Made by a program: the position numbers and the translations under genes | Shown here: positions 1-5,762 of the stretch, one piece after another | How the letters are laid out: every line of letters starts with the position of its first letter | How positions within the stretch are numbered: position 1 is the stretch's first letter | Notes under the pieces: model-generated | Database searches by the model: none | The model's input: the letters and a program-made list of their open reading frames with translations, nothing else | What the model was told of the DNA's origin: nothing | DNA from: Betaproteobacteria bacterium | Lineage (GTDB): Bacteria > Pseudomonadota > Gammaproteobacteria > Burkholderiales > SG8-41 | Assembly (NCBI GenBank): GCA_025353085.1 | Contig: JANXRI010000476.1 | Span: 1-7,103 of the forward strand | Length of the DNA stretch: 7,103 nt | Direction: 5' to 3'

Positions 1-357
1 GACCTGCGCTTTCCGCAACTTTATCGCGCGCTCGCCAAAGCAGGCGCGCTGTTTCTCGCGGTGCCGTCGTCGTTTCAGCGCGAAACGGGCGTTGCGCACT
101 GGCATTCGTTATTGCGCGCGCGCGCGATCGAGAATCTGAGCTATGTCTTCGCGCCGGCGATGTGCGGTGAGCATCCGGGCAATCGCACGACGTACGGCCA
201 CTCACTCATTATTGACCCATGGGGAAAGATCCTCGCTGAACTCGGCGACGAGCCGGGCATTGCAATCGCCGATATCGACGTCGATCAAGTCTTGAAAATG
301 CGCGGCATGCTGCCATCGATCGAGCATGACCGCGCGTTCAGCGCGCCGGCCGGTTAA
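1..357 (+). CDS. Carbon-nitrogen hydrolase (nitrilase superfamily), C-terminal part
   Basis: This is the last 118 residues of a nitrilase-superfamily amidohydrolase; the 5' end lies outside the window. The reading frame is open from base 1 and begins with DLRFPQLYRAL, which in this family directly follows the catalytic cysteine (usual context CYDLRFP), so the window starts just after the nucleophile. The Glu and Lys of the Glu-Lys-Cys triad are also upstream and cannot be checked. Further family motifs are HWHSLLRARAIEN (about residues 33-45) and the YGHSLIIDPWGKIL block (about 65-78), followed by the IADIDVDQV strand and a short tail. Family members such as omega-amidase/Nit2-like enzymes cleave amide C-N bonds of small carboxamides in the cytoplasm; the exact substrate here cannot be assigned. 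The GTG at 61 is an internal valine codon, not a start. The gene converges on the acyl-CoA dehydrogenase gene across 79 non-coding bases. Confidence 0.9.
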   Translation, partial: DLRFPQLYRALAKAGALFLAVPSSFQRETGVAHWHSLLRARAIENLSYVFAPAMCGEHPGNRTTYGHSLIIDPWGKILAELGDEPGIAIADIDVDQVLKMRGMLPSIEHDRAFSAPAG

Positions 358-367
358 GCGGTATTCC

Positions 368-385
368 GGTAGCGCCTGCGCTACC
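368..385. terminator. Weak hairpin between convergent genes
   Basis: A perfect 7-bp stem, GGTAGCG (368-374) and CGCTACC (379-385), encloses a 4-base CCTG loop, 11 bases after the stop of the hydrolase gene. It lies between two convergent genes, where a bidirectional terminator would be expected. No T-run follows it on either strand, so it is not a canonical intrinsic terminator. The octamer GCGCCTGC occurs at 372-379, 395-402 and 406-413, so the gap is mildly repetitive. The terminator role is inferred from position and structure only. Confidence 0.35.
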
Positions 386-436
386 AAAGCAAATGCGCCT
401 GCGACGCGCCTGCAAGTCGCCGTTTTCGGTGTGCGC

Positions 437-1603
437 TCAGTAGGACTTCGGCATCCCCAGCACCTTCTCCGCAATGAAACACAGAATGAGGTGCGGACTC
501 ACCGGTGCAATACGCGGAATCAGCGCTTCACGCAGATAGCGTTCGACGTGGAATTCTTTCGCGTATCCCATGCCGCCCATGGTCATCACGGCGGTTTCGC
601 AGGCTTTGAAGCCAACTTCGCCCGCATAATATTTGGCGGCATTCGCCTCCGCGCCGCACGCCTCACCGCTATCGTAAAGTGAGGCCGCTTTATACACGAG
701 CAGATTCGCCGCCTCGAGCTCGATCCAGCGTTGCGCGAGCGGATGCTGGATCGCCTGGTTCTGGCCGATTGGGCGGTCGAAGACGACGCGCTCGCGTGCA
801 TAGTCGGCGGCGCGCTTGAGCGCAATCTGGCCGAGCCCCACCGCTTCGGCGGCGACCAGGATGCGCTCGGGATTGAGCCCGTGCAGTATGTATTCGAAGC
901 CGCGTCCTTCATCCCCGATGCGGTCGGCGACCGGCACCTTGAGCGCGTCGATGAATACCTGATTGGAGTCGACGGCCTTGCGTCCCATTTTAGGAATTTC
1001 ACGCGCCTCGACGAACTGCCGATCGAAATCCGTATAGAAGAGGCTCAGTCCATGCGTCGGTTTGGCGGTCTGCTCGAGCGGCGTAGTGCGCGCGAGCAAC
1101 AACATCTTGTTGGTCACCTGCGCCGTCGAAATCCAGATTTTCTGGCCGGATACGATGTAATGGTCGCCGTGCCGCTCGGCCTTCGTTTTCAAGCGCGTCG
1201 TGTTGAGCCCGGTATTTGGTTCGGTCACGCAGAAGCACGCTTTGTCGGCGCCCGCGATCAACGGCGGCAGCCAGCGCTGCTTCTGCTCAGCGGTGCCGAA
1301 CACAACGACCGGATTCAAGCCGAAGATGTTCATATGCAGCGCTGACGCACCCGACATGCCGGCGCCTGAAGCCGCGACCGTCTGCATCATGAGCGCGGCT
1401 TCGGTGACGCCGAGACCCGCGCCGCCATATTGTTCTGGCATCGCGATACCCAGCCAGCCGTCGCGCGCAAACGCCTGGTGAAAGTCGGCGGGAAAGCCGC
1501 CGTCAGTGTCTTTGCGCAGCCAGTATTCGGCATCGAACGCGGCGCACACTTTTTCGATCCCCGCGCGTATCGCAAGCTGATCTTCGGACAATGAGAAATT
1601 CAT
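437..1603 (-). CDS. Acyl-CoA dehydrogenase
   Basis: FAD-dependent acyl-CoA dehydrogenase, 388 residues, a full length for the family. It would oxidise an acyl-CoA to the 2-enoyl-CoA and pass electrons to electron-transfer flavoprotein in the cytoplasm. The N-terminal helical domain begins MNFSLSEDQLAIR. The middle beta domain carries the flavin/substrate-binding stretch CFCVTEPNTGLNTTRLKT (123-140) and KIWISTA (155-161). The C-terminal helical domain holds RERVVFDRPIGQNQAIQ (270-286) and MGGMGYAKEFHVERYLREA (342-360). The usual YEGT-type catalytic Glu of short/medium-chain enzymes is absent: the matching stretch reads IAPVSPHLI. Instead GLNPERILVA (242-251) puts E246 where isovaleryl-CoA dehydrogenase has its base, so E246 is the likely catalytic residue. 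The ATG start has an AGAGG ribosome site (1609-1613 on the minus strand) 5 bases away. It is last in the three-gene block, 21 bases after the CoA-transferase stop. The acyl substrate is unknown; the pairing with a CaiB-type enzyme recalls caiA/caiB but does not prove carnitine chemistry. Confidence 0.93.
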   Translation of the reverse strand: MNFSLSEDQLAIRAGIEKVCAAFDAEYWLRKDTDGGFPADFHQAFARDGWLGIAMPEQYGGAGLGVTEAALMMQTVAASGAGMSGASALHMNIFGLNPVVVFGTAEQKQRWLPPLIAGADKACFCVTEPNTGLNTTRLKTKAERHGDHYIVSGQKIWISTAQVTNKMLLLARTTPLEQTAKPTHGLSLFYTDFDRQFVEAREIPKMGRKAVDSNQVFIDALKVPVADRIGDEGRGFEYILHGLNPERILVAAEAVGLGQIALKRAADYARERVVFDRPIGQNQAIQHPLAQRWIELEAANLLVYKAASLYDSGEACGAEANAAKYYAGEVGFKACETAVMTMGGMGYAKEFHVERYLREALIPRIAPVSPHLILCFIAEKVLGMPKSY

Positions 1604-1624
1604 GGTCGCCTCTAAACGTTCGTG

Positions 1625-2824
1625 TCACGCAATCTGCGTAACGCCGGCCTCAACCATCGCTTCGATCTCGGCATCCGCATAACCGGCCTCGCGCAAAATT
1701 TGCGCACTGTGTTCGCCCAGTCGCGGCGCTGGATGAGGGGCCTCCAACGGTGTTTCCGACCACCGGCTGGCAGGGCTCATCGAACGCACCTTGCCTTCGC
1801 TTGGATGATCGACGACAGAAAAAAATCCGGTCTCATTCAAGTGCGGATCGGCAAGCAGGTCTTCGAGCGAGTTCAAAGGCATCACCGGAATATCGGCCGC
1901 CGTCAGAACGTCGAGCCACTCCGCGCTGGTGCGGGTTTTGATATGTCCGGCGACAAACGCATAGCACTCGGCGAAATGCTGCGAGCGATTCGCTTGAGAG
2001 GAATAGCGCGCATCGTTGTCGAACATCTCGTCGCAGCCGATGATGCGAAAAAAAGCGCGCCACTGTTTGTCGTTGTAAACGAGCAGGCACAGATAACCGT
2101 CGCGCGTCGCGTAAGGATTGCGATGCTCGGCGAGCAGCCGCGGATATCCCATGGGTCCCAACGGCGGCTCGAAGGTTTTGCCGCCCATGTGATCGCTCAA
2201 CACGAATTCGGTCAGGCATTCGAACATCGTGACTTCGACTGCCTGGCCGCGGCCCGTGCGTTCTCGCTGGAAGAGCGCTGTGGTCACCGCATTCACCGCG
2301 TTGAGCCCCGTAATTCGATCGGCAACCGTCGACGGCACGAAGCGCGGGCGATCGGCGCCCGCCTGTTTGACGACCGACGGCAGCGCCACCATGCCCTGAA
2401 TCAGATCGTCATACGCGGGCTTCGCCGCATAACGACCTCTCTGGTTGAAGCCGTAAGCGCCGACATAAATGATTTTCGGATTGGCGGCGCGCACGTCTTC
2501 ATAGCGGAGATTCAGCCGCGCCATCGCCTGCGGCCGCACGTTGTAGATCAACACGTCGGCCGTTGCGCAGAGTTTCAGCATTGCGGCATGCCCGGCGGGC
2601 TGCTTGAGATCGAGCACGATTGAGCGCTTGTTGCGGTTCAGATGCAGAAAGATATGTCCCATGCCCGGATGCTTCATCGGCGCCGAGTGGCGGATGTTGT
2701 CGCCTTCGCGCGATTCGACTTTAATCACGTCGGCGCCGAGATCGCCGAGTATCTGGGTCGCATAAGGACCCAGGATGACCGTGGTCAGGTCGATGACGCG
2801 AATGCCGGCGAGCGGGCCGCTCAT
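1625..2824 (-). CDS. CaiB/BaiF family (class III) CoA-transferase
   Basis: A 399-residue class III CoA-transferase, the usual length. Such enzymes move CoA from an acyl-CoA donor (often succinyl-CoA) to a free carboxylic acid through a mixed anhydride on an aspartate. The N-terminus PLAGIRVIDLTTVILGPYAT (4-23) followed by LGDLGADVIKVE (26-37) is the family signature. NRNKRSIVLDLK (63-74), PAYDDLIQGM (136-145), TGRGQAVEVTMFE (190-202), NPYATRDGY (236-244) and the C-terminal LGEHSAQIL (369-377) fit in order. D169 in STVADRITG aligns with the catalytic Asp169 of formyl-CoA transferase. I chose the ATG at 2824 although the frame stays open to 2995: the upstream 57 codons lie inside the aminotransferase gene and look nothing like the family, whose members start at this point. 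The ribosome site before this ATG is weak, which fits coupling to the gene 28 bases upstream. Substrate specificity cannot be told from sequence. Confidence 0.93.
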   Translation of the reverse strand: MSGPLAGIRVIDLTTVILGPYATQILGDLGADVIKVESREGDNIRHSAPMKHPGMGHIFLHLNRNKRSIVLDLKQPAGHAAMLKLCATADVLIYNVRPQAMARLNLRYEDVRAANPKIIYVGAYGFNQRGRYAAKPAYDDLIQGMVALPSVVKQAGADRPRFVPSTVADRITGLNAVNAVTTALFQRERTGRGQAVEVTMFECLTEFVLSDHMGGKTFEPPLGPMGYPRLLAEHRNPYATRDGYLCLLVYNDKQWRAFFRIIGCDEMFDNDARYSSQANRSQHFAECYAFVAGHIKTRTSAEWLDVLTAADIPVMPLNSLEDLLADPHLNETGFFSVVDHPSEGKVRSMSPASRWSETPLEAPHPAPRLGEHSAQILREAGYADAEIEAMVEAGVTQIA

Positions 2825-2852
2825 GTCAGTCAGGCTGTCTGAGTTTGGTCGG

Positions 2853-4061
2853 TCAACGCGACACCAGTGCCGCGCACGCACGCTGAATGCGACCGCATGC
2901 TTCCTGCAGTTTTTCGGTCGACGTCGAATAGGAGATGCGAATGTACGGCGACATGCCGTAGGCGGCGCCCTGCAACACGCCGACTTCGGCGGCATCGAGC
3001 AAATACGTCACGAAATCCAGATCGTTGGCGATGATTTTACCTAGCGGCGTTGACTTGCCGATCACGCCTGCGATATTCGCAAACACATAGAAGGCGCCTT
3101 CCGGCTTGCGGCAGGTGATGCCAGGCGCCGCGTTAAGCATAGCGACGACAAGATCGCGGCGCGCGCGAAAGTTCTGCGAGCGTTCGGGCAGAAAATCCTG
3201 CGGGCCGGTCAGCGCTTCAATCGCCGCCGCCTGGCTGATCGACGATGGATTGGTGGTGCTTTGCGACTGCATTTTAAAGATCGTCTTGATTAATTCGTGC
3301 GGGCCGCCGGCAAAGCCGATGCGAAAACCGGTCATCGCATAGGCCTTCGAAACACCGTTGACGGTCAACGTGCGGTCAAAGAGCGCCGGCTCGACCTGCG
3401 CGGGCGACGCGCTTTTATGTCCATCGTAAACAATGTGCTCGTACACTTCATCGGTGAGAACCCACACATGCGGATGACGCGTGAGCACATCGGTAAGCGG
3501 TTTCAAATCGGCAGCGGAATAAACGGCGCCGGTCGGATTGCACGGCGAGTTGAGCATCAGCCACTTCGTGCGCGGCGTGATTGCGCGGTCAAGGGCGGCT
3601 GCCTGCAGTTTGAAACCCGTCGCTTCGCTGCAGTCCACGATCACCGGCGTGCCGCCCGCGAGTTGCACCATGTCCGGATACGACACGTAATAGGGCGCCG
3701 GCAGGATCACTTCATCGCCCGCGGCCACGGTCGCCATCAGCGCATTAAAAATGACCTGCTTGCTGCCGTTGGCGCAGGTAATCTGGTCGCGCGTATAGCT
3801 GAGTCCGTTCTCGCGCTTGAACTTGAGCGCGACAGCGTCCTTGAGTTCAGGCGTGCCGTCGACGTTCGTATAGCGGGTTTGGCCGCTGCGCAGCGCGCGG
3901 ATCGAAGCTTCGATGATATTGGGCGGCGTATCGAAATCCGGTTCGCCGACAGTGAGGCCAATTACTTTGCGACCGGCAAGTTGCAGTTCGCGCACGCGCA
4001 TCGTCGCCGTCGAACTCGGCGACGGCTTGATGCGGTTCATGCGGGCGGCAATTAAGCTCAT
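2853..4061 (-). CDS. Class I/II PLP-dependent aminotransferase, aspartate aminotransferase type
   Basis: A 402-residue fold-type I aminotransferase of the bacterial aspartate aminotransferase subgroup (Thermus/rhizobial AatA-like). It would exchange an amino group between an amino acid, probably aspartate, and 2-oxoglutarate, using pyridoxal phosphate in the cytoplasm. In order are VGEPDFDTP (38-46), NGSKQV (98-103) for phosphate contact, NSPCNPTGAVY (171-181) with N175, LTDEVYEHIVYDG (202-214) with D204 and Y207, SKAYAMTGFRIGFAGG (238-253) with the Schiff-base lysine K239, PEGAFYVF (320-327), and SPYIRISYS (371-379) with the carboxylate-binding R375. The start is the ATG at 4061, giving the family-typical MSLIAARMNRIKPSPS and having a GAGGA ribosome site 9 bases upstream; a TTG 9 bases further out would overlap the normal spacing. 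It is the first gene of the minus-strand block. Bifunctional aspartate/prephenate activity, common in this subgroup, is possible but not shown. Confidence 0.92.
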   Translation of the reverse strand: MSLIAARMNRIKPSPSSTATMRVRELQLAGRKVIGLTVGEPDFDTPPNIIEASIRALRSGQTRYTNVDGTPELKDAVALKFKRENGLSYTRDQITCANGSKQVIFNALMATVAAGDEVILPAPYYVSYPDMVQLAGGTPVIVDCSEATGFKLQAAALDRAITPRTKWLMLNSPCNPTGAVYSAADLKPLTDVLTRHPHVWVLTDEVYEHIVYDGHKSASPAQVEPALFDRTLTVNGVSKAYAMTGFRIGFAGGPHELIKTIFKMQSQSTTNPSSISQAAAIEALTGPQDFLPERSQNFRARRDLVVAMLNAAPGITCRKPEGAFYVFANIAGVIGKSTPLGKIIANDLDFVTYLLDAAEVGVLQGAAYGMSPYIRISYSTSTEKLQEACGRIQRACAALVSR

Positions 4062-4070
4062 TGCTTGCAA

Positions 4071-4075
4071 TCCTC
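4071..4075 (-). promoter_or_regulatory. Ribosome binding site of the aminotransferase gene
   Basis: Minus-strand GAGGA lies 9 bases before the ATG at 4061. It decides between that ATG and the in-frame TTG at 4070, which lies right against the motif and is therefore unlikely to be used. Confidence 0.6.
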
Positions 4076-4085
4076 ACAATGGTGA

Positions 4086-4098
4086 CGCATGAGATGCG
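4086..4098. repeat. Short palindrome in the aminotransferase leader
   Basis: CGCAT-GAG-ATGCG is a 5-bp inverted repeat with a 3-base centre, 25 bases upstream of the aminotransferase start. Part of it (GCATGAG, 4087-4093) is also the left arm of a wider inverted repeat with CTCATGC at 4125-4131, with 31 bases between the arms. It could be a regulator site or a small leader hairpin; short palindromes also occur by chance, so the function is unproven. Confidence 0.3.
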
Positions 4099-4111
4099 CC
4101 GCAACTGTAGA

Positions 4112-4139
4112 AATTTAAAAATGGCTCATGCTACACCAA
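4112..4139 (-). promoter_or_regulatory. Possible promoter of the minus-strand block (weak)
   Basis: On the minus strand TTGGTG (4134-4139) and TAAATT (4112-4117) are 16 bases apart, matching the sigma-70 consensus at 3 of 6 and 4 of 6 positions. They fall in the most A/T-rich patch of the divergent region, 50-80 bases upstream of the aminotransferase start. The match is poor and the position is the main argument. Confidence 0.22.
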
Positions 4140-4230
4140 TCGGATGATACGTCCCGCGACAACGGGTGCACCGGCGCCAAACGAGCGCAAACCAAGCCGC
4201 CATCACGCGGCGATGCGAGCCGCGCAGCGG

Positions 4231-4258
4231 TCGGCACGCAGGGTGCACGTGCTATAAT
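4231..4258 (+). promoter_or_regulatory. Extended -10 promoter for surE-pcm-nlpD
   Basis: A perfect TATAAT (4253-4258) is preceded by TGC at 4250-4252, making a full extended -10 element. A TCGGCA (4231-4236, 4 of 6 matches to TTGACA) lies 16 bases upstream. Transcription would begin near 4265, giving a leader of about 65 bases before the surE ATG at 4330. The 8-base palindrome GCACGTGC (4245-4252) abuts the -10 box and could be an operator, though this is speculative. This is the best promoter match I found in the window. Confidence 0.6.
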
Positions 4259-4329
4259 TTCTTACGAAAAATTACGGGAGCGGTCTCGAAAAACCTCCAC
4301 GCGATGCTGCATGAATACCGGTGGCCAGC

Positions 4330-5109
4330 ATGGCCGCAGAGCAAGCCAAATTCGCAAAGTGTCGCACCTTGCACATTCTGCTGAGCAACGATGACGGCTA
4401 TTTCGCGCCGGGGCTCGCGATCCTGGCGGATGCGCTCCGCGCTTTCGGGACGGTAACGGTGGTTGCACCCGAGCGCGACCGCAGCGGCGCGAGCAATTCG
4501 CTCACACTCGACCGGCCACTCAGTGTGCGCCGCGCGCCGAGCGGGTTTTTCTACGTCAACGGCACGCCGACCGATTGCGTTCACCTGGCCGTGACGGGGT
4601 TGCTCGATGAACTGCCCGACATTGTGATATCAGGCATCAATTACGGCGCGAACATGGGAGACGACACTATCTATTCTGGAACCGTGGCCGCCGCGACCGA
4701 GGGTTTCCTGCTCGGCATTCCGTCGGTCGCGATCTCTCTGGTTCACGCCGGCAACGACAATTTTGGCACGGCAGCACGCATCGCCGCTGACCTCACGCGC
4801 CGCTTTGCCGACCAACCGCTCGGCCAGCGCGCATTGCTCAATGTGAACGTGCCGGACGTGAGCTACGATGAACTGCGCGGCGTCGAAGTGACCCGCCTCG
4901 GCAAGCGCCACAAAGCCGAGCCGGTCGTGAAAGCATCCACGCCGCGCGGCGGCGTTGTGTACTGGGTCGGCGCCGCGGGCAGCGCGCAGGACGCCGGCGA
5001 AGGCACCGATTTTCACGCGGTCGCGCGCGGCGTCGTATCGATAACCCCGTTGCAGATCGATCTCACGCATTATGCGCAGTTGCAAACATTGAAGGACTGG
5101 TTCGCGTGA
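4330..5109 (+). CDS. surE: 5'/3'-nucleotidase SurE
   Basis: SurE is a metal-dependent survival phosphatase that removes phosphate from nucleoside 5'- and 3'-monophosphates (and short polyphosphate in some species), acting in the cytoplasm under stress. With the start used here it has 259 residues (E. coli SurE has 253). ILLSNDDGYFAPGL (16-29) carries metal ligands D21 and D22, ERDRSGASNSLTL (48-60) carries S52, GTPTDCVHLA (78-87) follows, and SGINYGANMGDDTIYSGTVA (101-120) carries N104. The C-terminal GTDFHAVARGVVSITPLQID block (225-244) is also typical. The start is uncertain: ATG 4330 has a modest GGTGG site, GTG 4321 lies just upstream, and TTG 4369 would give MHILLSNDDG, matching the usual N-terminus exactly but without a visible ribosome site. 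It is the first gene of the operon, behind an extended -10 promoter. Confidence 0.95.
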   Translation: MAAEQAKFAKCRTLHILLSNDDGYFAPGLAILADALRAFGTVTVVAPERDRSGASNSLTLDRPLSVRRAPSGFFYVNGTPTDCVHLAVTGLLDELPDIVISGINYGANMGDDTIYSGTVAAATEGFLLGIPSVAISLVHAGNDNFGTAARIAADLTRRFADQPLGQRALLNVNVPDVSYDELRGVEVTRLGKRHKAEPVVKASTPRGGVVYWVGAAGSAQDAGEGTDFHAVARGVVSITPLQIDLTHYAQLQTLKDWFA

Positions 5110-5762
5110 GCGAGCGTATCTCCGGCATCGGCATGACTTCACAGCGCACGCGCATGCGCATGATCGAGCGGTTGCGCGAGCAGGGCATTGTCAACGAAGC
5201 GGTGCTCAACGTGATGAACGAGATTCCGCGCCATATCTTCGTCGAAGAGGCGTTGGCGAGCCGCGCGTACGAGGACATCGCGTTGCCGCTTGGCTTCGGC
5301 CAGACTATTTCGCAGCCCTACATCGTTGCGCGCATGACCGAACTGCTCGCAGCTGGCGAGCCGCTCGGCAAAGTGCTCGAGATAGGCACCGGCTGCGGCT
5401 ATCAGACGGCGATTCTCGCGCGGCTGGCCAAGGAAGTGTATTCAATCGAGCGCCTTACGCAGCTGCTCGCGATGGCGCGCAAGAATTTGCGCGAACTGCG
5501 CATCAATAACGTCCGGTTCAAGCACGCGGATGGTCATATCGGCATCCCAGAAGCAGCGCCGTTTCATTGCATACTCGTGACGGCGGCCGCCACCCATGTG
5601 CCTGTTGCATTAAAAGAACAACTCGCGGTTGGCGGCAGGATGGTGGTGCCGATGGGAACCCGCGAACAATATCTTTGCGTGATCGAGCGCGGCGCGCGCG
5701 GCTTTACCGAATCGAAACTCGATGCGGTAAAGTTCGTGCCGATGTTATCCGGACTCAACTGA
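5106..5762 (+). CDS. pcm: Protein-L-isoaspartate O-methyltransferase
   Basis: Pcm transfers a methyl group from S-adenosylmethionine to isoaspartyl residues in damaged proteins, starting their repair to aspartate. It has 218 residues (E. coli 208). The active-site segment GQTISQPYIVARMTEL (65-80) is complete. The S-adenosylmethionine motif I is VLEIGTGCGYQTAILA (90-105), followed by VYSIERL (111-117), HADGHIGIPEAAPF (140-153), ILVTAAATHVP (156-166) and the C-terminal VKFVPMLSGLN. The GTG start overlaps the surE stop by four bases (GTGA), and GAAGGA (5091-5096) lies 9 bases upstream, so translation is probably coupled to surE. An in-frame ATG at 5133 would give a protein nearer E. coli length and remains an alternative. 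The surE-pcm pair is conserved and fits a shared stationary-phase maintenance role. Confidence 0.95.
   Translation: MSERISGIGMTSQRTRMRMIERLREQGIVNEAVLNVMNEIPRHIFVEEALASRAYEDIALPLGFGQTISQPYIVARMTELLAAGEPLGKVLEIGTGCGYQTAILARLAKEVYSIERLTQLLAMARKNLRELRINNVRFKHADGHIGIPEAAPFHCILVTAAATHVPVALKEQLAVGGRMVVPMGTREQYLCVIERGARGFTESKLDAVKFVPMLSGLN

Noticed and set aside
731..1345. 204-codon open frame on the plus strand
   Set aside because: It mirrors the acyl-CoA dehydrogenase gene and shows no recognisable domain.
1622..2623. 333-codon open frame on the plus strand
   Set aside because: It is antisense to the CoA-transferase gene, is very rich in Arg and His without any family motif, and arises from G/C-rich codon bias in the real gene.
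2825..2995. N-terminal 57-codon extension of the CoA-transferase
   Set aside because: It overlaps the end of the aminotransferase gene and is Arg/Cys-rich; the family N-terminus begins at the ATG at 2824.
3297..4055. 252-codon open frame on the plus strand
   Set aside because: It is antisense to the aminotransferase, which has all catalytic motifs; the Arg/His-rich composition is that of a shadow frame.
4128..4394. Small open frame in the divergent intergenic region
   Set aside because: It runs through the promoter and into surE in another frame, with no ribosome site and no recognisable sequence.
5567..5761. N-terminal 65-codon extension of NlpD
   Set aside because: It lies within pcm, has shadow-like composition, and would bury the lipoprotein signal peptide inside the protein.
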